64,000 nt of DNA from a virus. The notes beneath the pieces were generated by a model. The model saw only the letters and a program-made list of their open reading frames with translations, did no database searches and was not told where the DNA came from. Below are positions 30,105-37,254 of the stretch, piece by piece (within the stretch, counting starts at the first letter, position 1; every line of letters begins with the position of its first letter). The translations under genes were made by a program, and so were the position numbers. The stretch spans positions 1-64,000 of IMG/VR virus record IMGVR_UViG_3300032291_003679; one strand, written 5' to 3'.

Positions 30105-30266
30105 CACCTGCCGACCCGACCCGTCACGCCCCCCTCTTGGGGCTACCTGCCGAACCCACCCGTGTTGCTCTCTTGGGGGTTGGGGGTGGAGCCCCGGCGT
30201 GAGCGCACAGCGCGGGGCTCTTGCCCCAAAGTCGCAGAGCCGAGAACGGGGCAGAACGGCAGGTAG
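30105..30266. repeat. Palindromic element, copy 10, nested
   Basis: A first arm CACCTGCCGACCCGACCC is followed by a second CTACCTGCCGAACCCACC, then GTGGAGCCCCG / GCGCGGGGCTC and a 3' arm AACGGCAGGTAGG. As in copy 3, two elements seem to be nested. Confidence 0.7.
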
Positions 30267-30337
30267 GTCGGAATGTCCGATTACCCGACTTAGGCAACCT
30301 CTATACAGATGAGAGCGAAAGAGCGAAAGAAACACAG

Positions 30338-30580
30338 ATGACAAACTCGGACAGATACGACAACTCACTAAGCGTTTCCAGAGTCCTTTACGACGAACTC
30401 CGTGACGGTTTCGTGTGCGCCTTCTGCCTAGACGACTTCACCTTCTCGCAACTCCACGCGACCTTCGGTGGAGACATTCTCCCAATGCCAATACAACTCA
30501 CCAGCAAGACAGCGAGAGCGTTGGCAAGCGAGCCGTGCCTTATTTGCGACTTGTCGTGTTCACGGTTCTTAGACGACTAG
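30338..30580 (+). CDS. Small Cys-rich + strand protein
   Basis: 80 residues from ATG 30338 (GAAAGAAACACAG upstream). CAFCLDD and CLICDLSC look like two halves of a zinc site. Follows a palindromic element. Confidence 0.5.
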   Translation: MTNSDRYDNSLSVSRVLYDELRDGFVCAFCLDDFTFSQLHATFGGDILPMPIQLTSKTARALASEPCLICDLSCSRFLDD

Positions 30581-30585
30581 GGACA

Positions 30586-30618
30586 GACTTACCTACACTC
30601 ATTAGGTGTAGGTAAGTC
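30586..30618. terminator. Near-perfect facing 13-mer pair between convergent genes
   Basis: GACTTACCTACACT-CATT-AGGTGTAGGTAAGTC: 14 paired bases with a four-base loop and T-poor flanks. A strong hairpin made solely of two repeats. Confidence 0.6.
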
Positions 30619-30659
30619 CGAGAGTCCTAGCGTTCGCGCTAACAGGAACGCTCGCGAGC

Positions 30660-31826
30660 CTACGAAACCAGTATGCGCGCCTTGCTTGGGCGTTTGTAGA
30701 ACCCAAAGCACTCATCACGGTCTGAACGCTCAACGCTCGCCGTGAACTCGATACGGTCACCCACGCTTGGGTCAAGCGCGCTAGGTTGCGAACCCCACAC
30801 GGTAAAGCCAGAGTCGTCACGCACGGTCATGACATAGCGCGTACCAAAGTCAGTATCTTTACTGTCCACCGATACAACCTTGCCGACTATCGTCACGCGA
30901 CCCACAGGGCAGGGTACGCGAACCTCATTAGCGCGTTCTTGCTCGCGTTCAGCCTTGCGCTCGGCAGATTCGAGGTGCTTGTCATAGGCACGAGCAAGGG
31001 ACACCAGCAAGCCCATGCGCTTGCTATCGGTCACGCCAGCAAGCACCACAGAACGCAGGTTCGCGAGATAGCCACTTTCATCAGTAGTTGCGCTAATCCA
31101 CTCGATAGCCAGCACAGCGCGCTCGTAATGCTCGCTAGTGGTCTCGACTTTCTCATCGCGACCTCTTGGGCGTAGAGCGTTATCTACTCGCATACGCGTA
31201 GTAATACCTTCGACACGATTACCGTCAGCGTCAGTAGAACTACGCCAGCCATGCGCCTCGATACACGCGAACGACAGCGCGACAATGCGTGTCAGGGACT
31301 CGCTCGAACCACCACCCGATGAACGGTAGTCATCACTCCACTCGCTCAAATCGTCATCGAAAGTTTCCCACACAGCAGGCAAATCATGACCAGTAAAGTC
31401 ACGCAAGCATGACTTACCTACACGATGACTAACGCCAGCCTCATCGCGAATAACTATCGTGAACTTGCGCGCACGATTATGCCCACAATGGTCACAGGTA
31501 GCAGGTGCGTTCAGCAGGTCAGTAGGTGCGTGTTCGCGAGCGTATGGTGCAACGCTCACGATGTTGCCCGTATCGAAATGCTCAACGCTTGCTACTACTT
31601 GCCAGCCACCAGCCAACACAGGGCGTTCACCGTGAACCACATACGCGATGAACGGCTCGACACACTCGCGACCCGACTCATCAGTACGCTTCTCGATAAA
31701 TCGACGCGTAATCTCGACTACGGGTGCAGATACACCCATGCGCTGGCAACGCTTCGCTAGAACGCGCTCGCGCTCGACTAACTCGGCTTCATAGTACGCA
31801 GGAACGATAATCTCGCTAGTGGTCAT
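30660..31826 (-). CDS. Zinc-finger and OB-fold protein
   Basis: 388 residues from ATG 31826. A CDHCGHNR...CLRDF zinc site lies near residue 113-140; the 13-mer is read there as RVGKS. A long charged helix (RKAEREQERANEV) leads to a C-terminal OB-fold-like domain (VTIVGKVVSVDSKD...YVMTVRDDSGFTVWG...VGDRIEFTASV). Related proteins occur on plasmids and large phages and are likely single-strand DNA or RNA binders. Confidence 0.65.
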   Translation of the reverse strand: MTTSEIIVPAYYEAELVERERVLAKRCQRMGVSAPVVEITRRFIEKRTDESGRECVEPFIAYVVHGERPVLAGGWQVVASVEHFDTGNIVSVAPYAREHAPTDLLNAPATCDHCGHNRARKFTIVIRDEAGVSHRVGKSCLRDFTGHDLPAVWETFDDDLSEWSDDYRSSGGGSSESLTRIVALSFACIEAHGWRSSTDADGNRVEGITTRMRVDNALRPRGRDEKVETTSEHYERAVLAIEWISATTDESGYLANLRSVVLAGVTDSKRMGLLVSLARAYDKHLESAERKAEREQERANEVRVPCPVGRVTIVGKVVSVDSKDTDFGTRYVMTVRDDSGFTVWGSQPSALDPSVGDRIEFTASVERSDRDECFGFYKRPSKARILVS

Positions 31827-31854
31827 GACTTCCCCTTTCAGTAGGAACACCCAA

Positions 31855-31881
31855 ACAATACCAGCACAGGTACAGGCTTCC
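31855..31881 (-). promoter_or_regulatory. Family promoter of the OB-fold gene
   Basis: GGAAGCCTGTACC-N3-CTGGTATTGTT: -10 TATTGT. Upstream three 13-mers lie in tandem (31891, 31906, 31920). Confidence 0.65.
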
Positions 31882-31889
31882 CGATAGAG

Positions 31890-31935
31890 ACTTACCTACA
31901 CCTGATGCGACTTACCTACACCTCTCGGACTTACC
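31890..31935 (-). repeat. Three tandem 13-mers
   Basis: Three direct copies of ACTTACCTACACC spaced 14-15 bp apart (+ strand view). The closest clustering in the window. Confidence 0.9.
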
Positions 31936-31988
31936 TACACCTAATCCGTCAGCAGGCGAACGAACAACAGCGTCAGCGTCAGCACGAC

Positions 31989-32080
31989 CTACCTGCCGAC
32001 CCCACCCGTGTCGCGCCCCCTTCTGGGGGTTTGGGGGTGGGAGCCCCGAGGAAATCGGCGAAGTGCAACGGGGCTCCTCT
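31989..32080. repeat. Palindromic element, copy 11
   Basis: CTACCTGCCGACCCCACC arm and GTGGGAGCCCCG / CAACGGGGCTCCT inner stem; 3' arm lost. Confidence 0.7.
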
Positions 32081-32120
32081 TTCCAGCGCTGTCCCCACCC
32101 TCGCATGGTCGGGGACTTAC

Positions 32121-32288
32121 CTACACCTTCCTCTCTCGGAGTTCTCGGTATTGCTCTGCGAGGTCTTCCATAACAACTCGGGCACATGCGCCACAGAGTT
32201 GCTGGGAGACGCCCTCACAGGTGCAGTCGGGGGGAATCGGGAACTCGCCCGAATCGTCAGGAATCGGGGTGTTGTGAATCGCTCGCAT
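32121..32288 (-). CDS. Small Cys-rich protein
   Basis: 55 residues from ATG 32288 (TAATG overlap). CTCEGVSQQLCGACAR suggests a zinc knuckle; C-terminus charged helix (DLAEQYRELRERK). Confidence 0.55.
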   Translation of the reverse strand: MRAIHNTPIPDDSGEFPIPPDCTCEGVSQQLCGACARVVMEDLAEQYRELRERKV

Positions 32289-32788
32289 TAGAACGCTCCT
32301 TCCTTGTCGGCGAGGAACTCCTCGTAACGCTCTGCGTCTGTCTTGTGCTCCTCGGAGACCCACTCGTGACCGTTGGAGCAACGCCAACCAACATCAACGC
32401 CGTTACGAAGAATGGGCTCAACTTCTCCGTGACAAGGAACAATGCTCCACAAGTCGGAAGGCTGGTCGGGCTCGGGATTGCCCGAAGGGACTTCCACTTG
32501 CCAGTCGCACAGTGGAGTCCAACCAACTGAATCGCAACGGAATGTCGTTCCGTCTACTTCCACTTCATCACGAACCGAAAGCGCCGTGTGTGTTCGGTTG
32601 TCCCACAGGAGAGGCTCAATGATGTCCCACAGCGAACCGTTGTATGTGTTCGTGTCGTGGAACACTCGCTCGCAAATGGCAAGCGCTGAATCTTCCGTGT
32701 CTAGGTCAAACTCAACCGATGTGATGTATTCGTTATGAATCACTGATTCTCCGAATGCCTTCCATGTGACTTTGATGTGCTTCTTCAT
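32288..32788 (-). CDS. Hypothetical protein with C-terminal zinc-ribbon part
   Basis: 166 residues from ATG 32788; the leader has a GTGGGC/GCCCAC hairpin followed by AAAGGGG. The C-terminus (IVPCHGEVEPILRNGVDVGWRCSNGHEW) looks like a treble-clef zinc site. Confidence 0.6.
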   Translation of the reverse strand: MKKHIKVTWKAFGESVIHNEYITSVEFDLDTEDSALAICERVFHDTNTYNGSLWDIIEPLLWDNRTHTALSVRDEVEVDGTTFRCDSVGWTPLCDWQVEVPSGNPEPDQPSDLWSIVPCHGEVEPILRNGVDVGWRCSNGHEWVSEEHKTDAERYEEFLADKEGAF

Positions 32789-32830
32789 TGGTGTGTCCCC
32801 TTTGTTGTTGGTGGGCTGCTGCCCACAAGC

Positions 32831-32857
32831 AATGTACCACGCACGGTTCAGACTTCC
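32831..32857 (-). promoter_or_regulatory. Family promoter of the 32288 unit
   Basis: GGAAGTCTGAACC-N3-CGTGGTACATT: -10 TACATT. Confidence 0.75.
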
Positions 32858-32861
32858 GAGG

Positions 32862-32988
32862 GTTACCTGCCGTTCTCCCCCGTTTCCGTGCCGTGTGCCG
32901 AGCAGGGGAGCCCCGTCGGTTGTCGCCGACTTTCGCGGGGCTCCTGCCCCCAGCGAGAACCTCTGGCACGGGTGGGTTCGGCAGGTAA
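32862..32988. repeat. Palindromic element, copy 12 (complete) between divergent promoters
   Basis: TTACCTGCCGTTCTCCCC arm, GGGGAGCCCCG / CGCGGGGCTCCTGCCCCC, 3' arm CACGGGTGGGTTCGGCAGGT. A promoter points outward from each end (32831 on -, 32993 on +), so the element sits at the centre of a two-way start region. Confidence 0.8.
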
Positions 32989-32992
32989 GTGT

Positions 32993-33019
32993 GGAAGCCT
33001 GCCCCACGAGTGGTATCGT
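32993..33019 (+). promoter_or_regulatory. Family promoter of the ParA-like gene
   Basis: GGAAGCCTGCCCC-N3-AGTGGTATCGT: -10 TATCGT. Leader ends CTGAAAGGGGTATCCA. Confidence 0.75.
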
Positions 33020-33059
33020 TTGGCAGGCCAACAAGGGCCGTACCTGAAAGGGGTATCCA

Positions 33060-33680
33060 ATGAAAGTAATAGAAGTAAGCGCACGAAAGGGTGGGGTCGG
33101 CACAAGCACTGTGGCCGTATCGCTCGCCGTTGCTCTCTCGCAGGCCAAGCCCAAGAGCGTTCTGTTGGTGGACACTTCACCAAACTCGGACACATGGGCT
33201 ATCGCAGGAGCCTCTACTCCTGTCGGCCCAAAGAAGTCCAGCACCACGCTCGGAGAGCATGAACTCTTGCTCATCAAGACAGGTGGCAACACTCTCGCCA
33301 CCTTGGAACACGATGACCTGTTCTCATTTGACTTCGTCGTTATTGACGCAGGCCTTTCACCAGCCTCTCACTACTTCGGCGAGACACCATTCCGTGTGTC
33401 CGTCGTGAACAACTCGTATCTCTCGCTTCGTGCGCAGGCGTTCACAGGTGGCCTCTACGCCGATGGGATTGTGTGCGTTCATAACGACGGCTTCGTTCTG
33501 AATGAGAAAGATGTCAAGAGTGTTCTCGGTGGTCGTTTCGTTCACTACTTCGGAGTGGACAACGCTGTTGCTCGTGCGATTGACGCAGGCCTCTACGCCA
33601 CATCACGCACCAACCTGTTCGCAGATTGGACAGGCTCGTTCATACAGTTTCACGAACTCGTAGAGCCTTCCAAAGTCTGA
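33060..33680 (+). CDS. ParA/MinD-like protein with altered P-loop
   Basis: 206 residues. KGGVGTSTVAVSLAVAL is a deviant Walker A: the signature Lys (KGG) is kept, but the second P-loop Lys (GK[ST]) is Thr. Then LLVDTSPNSD and FDFVVIDAGLS (switch/Walker B-like). This pattern is also seen in CpaE/TadZ-type relatives that do not hydrolyse ATP normally. No ParB gene is adjacent. It may segregate or position phage DNA, or be a non-enzymatic relative. Confidence 0.7.
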   Translation: MKVIEVSARKGGVGTSTVAVSLAVALSQAKPKSVLLVDTSPNSDTWAIAGASTPVGPKKSSTTLGEHELLLIKTGGNTLATLEHDDLFSFDFVVIDAGLSPASHYFGETPFRVSVVNNSYLSLRAQAFTGGLYADGIVCVHNDGFVLNEKDVKSVLGGRFVHYFGVDNAVARAIDAGLYATSRTNLFADWTGSFIQFHELVEPSKV

Positions 33681-33706
33681 CCAACTAGGTGTAGGTAAGT
33701 CTCACG

Positions 33707-33733
33707 GGAAGTCTGAACCGTTGGTGGTACATT
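33707..33733 (+). promoter_or_regulatory. Family promoter of the 33778 gene
   Basis: GGAAGTCTGAACC-N3-GGTGGTACATT; a forward 13-mer (33688-33700) ends six bases upstream. Confidence 0.8.
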
Positions 33734-33736
33734 CCT

Positions 33737-33764
33737 TCTGTCGGCAGGACCGTCTTGCCGACAG
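33737..33764 (+). promoter_or_regulatory. 5'-leader hairpin next to the RBS
   Basis: TCTGTCGGCA and TGCCGACAGA pair perfectly and are followed at once by AAGGGG, the RBS. The hairpin may set access to the RBS. Confidence 0.6.
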
Positions 33765-33777
33765 AAAGGGGCCACCA

Positions 33778-33969
33778 GTGGCACAGTTCATAATCACCGA
33801 GTTTCCGAGAGGCTCACGCAAGGCAAACGCCCAGTGGGAGTTCGCAACTCGTGCCGAGGCCGAGGCCTTCCGAGACGCAAAGGTAGCCGAGGGCAACGAG
33901 AGCGTGTCCTACCAACTCGCTCACCGTGACCGACCAGCAGGCCTAGCAAACCTGCTTCGCCGTCAATAG
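33778..33969 (+). CDS. Small hypothetical protein
   Basis: 63 residues from a GTG at 33778. Starts beta then helix (QFIITEFPRGSRKANAQWEFATRAEAEAFRDAK), resembling small phage proteins with one strand-helix repeat; basic C-terminus. Confidence 0.55.
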   Translation: MAQFIITEFPRGSRKANAQWEFATRAEAEAFRDAKVAEGNESVSYQLAHRDRPAGLANLLRRQ

Positions 33970-33982
33970 CCGACAGGCCGAC

Positions 33983-34019
33983 AGACTTACCTACACCCTC
34001 ACGGCAATGGGTGTAGGTA
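33983..34019. terminator. Facing 13-mer pair
   Basis: Reverse copy (33985) and forward copy (34008) around CTCACGGCAAT. The same spacer recurs at 35085-35120, so the pair has been copied as a unit. Confidence 0.55.
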
Positions 34020-34040
34020 AGTGGCTGACGGGGCACGGCT

Positions 34041-34128
34041 TGGGGGTGGGAGCCCCGGTGGGGGCGCTGGGCGTAGCGGGGCTTCTCCCCTCAAAAGCGT
34101 TCGTGAACACGGGTGGCACGGCAGGTGA
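34041..34128. repeat. Palindromic element, copy 13 (3' half)
   Basis: GGGTGGGAGCCCCG / GTAGCGGGGCTTCTCCCC and the arm ACACGGGTGGCACGGCAGGT; the 5' arm is missing. It leads directly into a promoter. Confidence 0.7.
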
Positions 34129-34132
34129 GTCG

Positions 34133-34159
34133 GGAAGTCTGACCCATGGGTGGTACATT
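34133..34159 (+). promoter_or_regulatory. Family promoter of the 34190-35074 unit
   Basis: GGAAGTCTGACCC-N3-GGTGGTACATT: -10 TACATT. Confidence 0.8.
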
Positions 34160-34189
34160 GTGTGTATCACCAACAAGAAAGGGATACCG

Positions 34190-34375
34190 ATGAACGAGCC
34201 AATCAATCACACAGAAACAGACTGGGACGCCATTCTCGCAGAAGAGGCTCTCGCCGAACAGGCGTTTGAGGAACTTGCTGCTTTCGGAGAAGGCGCGACA
34301 ATCGTGAATGTTCTGACTGGCGAGCGCTGGACAGCAGGGAAGCGTCAGCGTCCAACAACAAGAAAGAAGGCATGA
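34190..34375 (+). CDS. Small acidic protein
   Basis: 61 residues from ATG 34190 (AAGAAAGGGATACCG leader). Acidic helix (ILAEEALAEQAFEELAAFGEG) then basic tail (KRQRPTTRKKA). The longer upstream frame passes through the palindromic element and is rejected. Confidence 0.55.
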   Translation: MNEPINHTETDWDAILAEEALAEQAFEELAAFGEGATIVNVLTGERWTAGKRQRPTTRKKA

Positions 34376-34728
34376 GAGAAATGAGCGAAGCACTCACTAA
34401 CTACTGGAACGACGTAGAGGAGGCAGTCAAGGGCTCACGCCTCATCGCGTGGGACACCTGCCACAAAATCTACATCGCGATGGACGAAGAGCAGGTTGAC
34501 TGGTTCAGCGAACACTACGCCCCCAACACGTTCACGGGGACAGCGAACGAAATGCTCGCAACGCTTCGTCAGTGGTACAGCGACTCGTGCCCACTGAAGT
34601 TCATCTCAGCCGTGACCACGAACCACGAAGACCCGAACGCAGGATTTGAGAGCCTCATTCCTCAGGGTGCTGAATGGGAAGATGAAGAAGACGAAGACGA
34701 AGACGACTACGAAGACGAAGAGGTGTAG
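34372..34728 (+). CDS. Hypothetical protein with acidic tail
   Basis: 118 residues (ATGA overlap; ATG 34381 possible). The C-terminus is almost only Glu/Asp (EWEDEEDEDEDDYEDEEV). The 13-mer provides the final Val codon and the stop (GAG-GTG-TAG). Confidence 0.6.
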   Translation: MREMSEALTNYWNDVEEAVKGSRLIAWDTCHKIYIAMDEEQVDWFSEHYAPNTFTGTANEMLATLRQWYSDSCPLKFISAVTTNHEDPNAGFESLIPQGAEWEDEEDEDEDDYEDEEV

Positions 34729-34735
34729 GTAACTC

Positions 34736-35074
34736 ATGGCGACCGAAACAACACCCGATGAGTTCGCCCTCATGGACTCACGCAATGCGTTCGCGTGGAA
34801 CCTGCTGACCGAACTGCGCGAGCGTTCCACGAACCCCGAGGTCGTGGAGGCTTCCGAGATTCTGCTCGCGAACATCACCGACCCGACCGACTACGCCGTC
34901 ATCGTGTGGGCGAATGAGGACGACCTCTGTTCGTTTGACGAGACCGAGTGGGGAACGGACGAGAACGGTTATTGGAGCGACTGCTACGAGACCCCTCTCG
35001 TGTGGTGCGACCGACAGGACGAGCACTCGCTCATCGTCTGGTACTCAGCGAAGTACGGAGAGACAGAGGTGTAG
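34736..35074 (+). CDS. Hypothetical acidic protein
   Basis: 112 residues. Starts seven bases after the 13-mer that ends the previous gene, and itself ends in E-V-stop inside the next 13-mer. No family recognised. Confidence 0.6.
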   Translation: MATETTPDEFALMDSRNAFAWNLLTELRERSTNPEVVEASEILLANITDPTDYAVIVWANEDDLCSFDETEWGTDENGYWSDCYETPLVWCDRQDEHSLIVWYSAKYGETEV

Positions 35075-35249
35075 GTAAGTCCCCCACTTACCTACGCCCT
35101 CACGGCAATAGGTGTAGGTAAGTCGGCTGACGGGGTGGGAGCCCCGGCTGACGCCCTCACTTTGTTCGGTTGTCCTCGGCAGCAATGAAGGGAAGCAGGC
35201 GGGGCTCTTTGATGAAGTAAACCCCCTGACCTCTTTCGAGGGGGGGGTT
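35065..35249. terminator. 13-mer array, element half and terminator between convergent genes
   Basis: Forward (35068), reverse (35087) and forward (35111) 13-mers, a GTGGGAGCCCCG ... GGCGGGGCTC element remnant (35133-35208), and a strong hairpin AACCCCCT / AGGGGGGGTT (35219-35249). Confidence 0.6.
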
Positions 35250-35270
35250 ACCTACACCTATCGGACTTAT

Positions 35271-35555
35271 CTACTTTCTTTCTAGTTCTCGCTCGGCCTC
35301 TTCGAGGTTGTCTGCGTGGAAGATGTCAGAGCATCCGTCTGGCAGCGTTGTGACAACGATGTACTCGGTGATGTTGAGAAGTTCTGTCCGATGCTCTCCG
35401 ACGGCCTCAACCTCGGCAACTCGCTTCCACAATGCCTTGCTGCCGTTCGTTATCAGGATGCTCTCATCACCCGTGTAAGTCCCAATGAACTCTAAGGATA
35501 CATCGGCTGCCTTAGCCCATTCCTCTGCCTCGAACCATTCGCTGAACTGTTTCAT
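35271..35555 (-). CDS. Hypothetical protein
   Basis: 94 residues, acidic; helix (FSEWFEAEEWAKAADVS) then strands and a C-terminal helix (NLEEAERELERK). Own promoter; leader AAGTGAAAGGGGCAGCA. Confidence 0.55.
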   Translation of the reverse strand: MKQFSEWFEAEEWAKAADVSLEFIGTYTGDESILITNGSKALWKRVAEVEAVGEHRTELLNITEYIVVTTLPDGCSDIFHADNLEEAERELERK

Positions 35556-35582
35556 TTGCTGCCCCTTTCACTTGGCTGCCAT

Positions 35583-35610
35583 AACAGTACCACAGCAGGT
35601 ACAGACTTCC
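35583..35610 (-). promoter_or_regulatory. Family promoter of the 35271 gene
   Basis: GGAAGTCTGTACC-N3-TGTGGTACTGTT: -10 TACTGT; 13-mer at 35614. Confidence 0.7.
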
Positions 35611-35657
35611 CAAGACTTACCTACACCTACTAGCAGGCGTGACCTGCACGGCTTTGA

Positions 35658-35763
35658 CTTACCTGCTGCCCTTCCCGTGTTGTTCTCTGCGACCTCGCTC
35701 TTCTCCCCTTCGGGGAGCCCCGTTTATTTTGGTTGCTTGCAAACGGGTCAGTACGGCAGGTAG
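35658..35763. repeat. Palindromic element, copy 14
   Basis: TTACCTGCTGCCCTTCCC arm, CGGGGAGCCCCG, and 3' arm AACGGGTCAGTACGGCAGGTAG. The GGGGCTCC half of the inner stem is missing; CCCCTTCGGGG replaces it. Confidence 0.65.
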
Positions 35764-35802
35764 CATTTCGTCATCAAGCCACATCACCTCAAGGAGAGAA
35801 CA

Positions 35803-36126
35803 ATGGCAACACCAAAGAAGAAACCAGTCGTAAAGAAAGCTCCGGCCAAGAAAAAGCCTGCAGCCAAGAAAGCCGTAGCGAAGAAGACCCCAGCGAAGAA
35901 GACCCCAGCAAAGAAAGCTCCTGCCAAGAAGACTGCAGCCAAGAAGGCATCGCCGGCAAAGAAGGGCACGCTCCCTCGTAAGAGCGCAAAGACAACCACA
36001 AGTGCTGCAACTGCTACTTCCACGACTTCTGTCACTTCACGTGTGAAGATTATCCCCATCACCAAGACCAGCGTTACCTCCACTGTTTCGGGTGCGAAGG
36101 TTACCTACAAGGTTAAGAAAAAGTGA
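35803..36126 (+). CDS. Histone H1-like Lys/Ala-rich protein
   Basis: 107 residues. Residues 5-55 are repeats of AKK/PAKK (KKAPAKK, AKKTPAKK), as in H1-like and HupB C-terminal tails; the rest is Ser/Thr-rich with basic patches (KVTYKVKKK). Expected to bind and compact DNA without sequence preference. Strong RBS (AAGGAGAGAAC). Confidence 0.8.
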   Translation: MATPKKKPVVKKAPAKKKPAAKKAVAKKTPAKKTPAKKAPAKKTAAKKASPAKKGTLPRKSAKTTTSAATATSTTSVTSRVKIIPITKTSVTSTVSGAKVTYKVKKK

Positions 36127-36398
36127 AAGAAATAACTCGGCAAGAAATCTCCGACATGTTTGAGGACATGGGGGAATCTGCGCTATTGATGGATGGATTC
36201 GAAAGTGCGTTCATCGGGCACAGCCAAAGAATCAACGAGCCGGTTCTCGCCGTCTACTCGAGGGCCAAGATGGTGGAAGTCCTTATGTCCCGTGACGGGA
36301 TGACAGACGACGAAGCAGAAGAGTTTATCGAATACAACTGCGTTGGTGCGTGGGTAGGGGAACAGACGCCAATCATTGTCAACGACTTCTTGGTTTAG
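36123..36398 (+). CDS. Hypothetical acidic protein
   Basis: 91 residues from a GTG that overlaps the preceding stop. Pattern MFEDMGESALLMDGFESAFIG ... VYSRAKMVEVLMSRDGMTDDEAEEFIEYN is a known small phage family (function unknown) with conserved Asp/Glu and the ending GAWVGEQTPIIV. Confidence 0.7.
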   Translation: MKEITRQEISDMFEDMGESALLMDGFESAFIGHSQRINEPVLAVYSRAKMVEVLMSRDGMTDDEAEEFIEYNCVGAWVGEQTPIIVNDFLV

Positions 36399-36414
36399 TC
36401 GACTTTTCGACTAA
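36394..36414 (+). terminator. Hairpin overlapping the stop of the 36123 gene
   Basis: TTAGTCG and CGACTAA around ACTTTT; the first arm contains the stop codon. Confidence 0.5.
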
Positions 36415-36602
36415 GGGCAACAAGACCGGCGAGGGCCCTTGCGCAAACGCCGTGAGCTCGCTGCTTCAGAAACAGGGACAGCACGCGTCCGAAAAGATTT
36501 CTTCTCTTTGCCTTGTTCTTCTGGCTTCTTCTTTTCGTCCATAGACCCATTTTCCCACATTTTGCCAAACTAGACGGGGAGGTGTAGGTAAGTCGAAAGG
36601 TG

Positions 36603-36803
36603 CTAAAAAAGTGGAATGTCTGCGCTTGGAGCCTTAGAGGCGCAGAACTCATGCTTGTATTCATGAAGCTCCTCAACAACACGATTGACTGTCTTGCCGT
36701 TCGACTTCAGCCATACGATGGTTTTACGTTCTACCGTATTGTCTCCAGGGCGAAGCGAAAGTCCACAGATAGAGCAGGTGAATAGTGGTGGCAATCCAGC
36801 CAT
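36603..36803 (-). CDS. Small zinc-finger protein
   Basis: 66 residues; CSICGLSLRPGD ... HEYKHEFCASK fits a CxxC...HxxxC site. Confidence 0.6.
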   Translation of the reverse strand: MAGLPPLFTCSICGLSLRPGDNTVERKTIVWLKSNGKTVNRVVEELHEYKHEFCASKAPSADIPLF

Positions 36804-36804
36804 G

Positions 36805-36888
36805 TCAGTCCCTCCCTCGTGGGGATTTCTTTAGAAGTAGATAAGTAAGCAAGAGCACTGCCAGTCCAAGGAAAGCGCTGCAACTCAC
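36805..36888 (-). CDS. Membrane micropeptide (27 aa)
   Basis: GTG start overlapping the previous stop (GTGA). One hydrophobic helix (AFLGLAVLLLTYLLL) and a basic end (KKSPRGRD). The stop is one base before the next ATG. Confidence 0.45.
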   Translation of the reverse strand: MSCSAFLGLAVLLLTYLLLKKSPRGRD

Positions 36889-37070
36889 TTTCGCCAGTCC
36901 CTTACGAAACCGTCCATGTAGTTCTCCATGGCTTCGTCTGTGCCACACTCAGAGCAGATTTCCGTCTTGTTATCAAGGCGCGAAATAGCCCCCGGGTATG
37001 CCCCCGGCATTTCGTTGTTGGGAATAAATCCCTCACAACGGGGACAAATGTGCTTTGTCGCTGTGTGCAT
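36885..37070 (-). CDS. Zinc-ribbon protein of actinophage type
   Basis: 61 residues from ATG 37070. CPRCEGFIPNNEMPGAYPGA ... ICSECGTDEAMENYM is a two-CxxC ribbon with the conserved Gly/Pro loop common in actinophage small proteins. Confidence 0.7.
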   Translation of the reverse strand: MHTATKHICPRCEGFIPNNEMPGAYPGAISRLDNKTEICSECGTDEAMENYMDGFVRDWRK

Positions 37071-37254
37071 TGTTTCTCTCCTGTGTCTAGGTACATGAGG
37101 AATAATAGCCCCACTTATGGAATCTTGCAACAGTTTGCTGCAGCAGGTCATTATGTGACTAGTATGTGCCTAGGACCGGTGGGGCTCGCGCAACCTCTCT
37201 CCTTTCGGTACATCCCCAGTGCGAGCCTCGCCGGTTTCTACTATTCTAGAAACA

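Larger units (their letters stand above)
29983..30337. other. Gene-free cassette boundary between divergent genes
   Basis: Promoter of the - unit, 13-mer, 30-bp repeat and nested palindromic element; the + strand gene begins at 30338. Confidence 0.65.

Noticed and set aside
33060-33969. ParAB plasmid-type partition system
   Set aside because: The neighbour at 33778 is a small strand-helix protein without a ParB HTH, and the ParA P-loop is altered.
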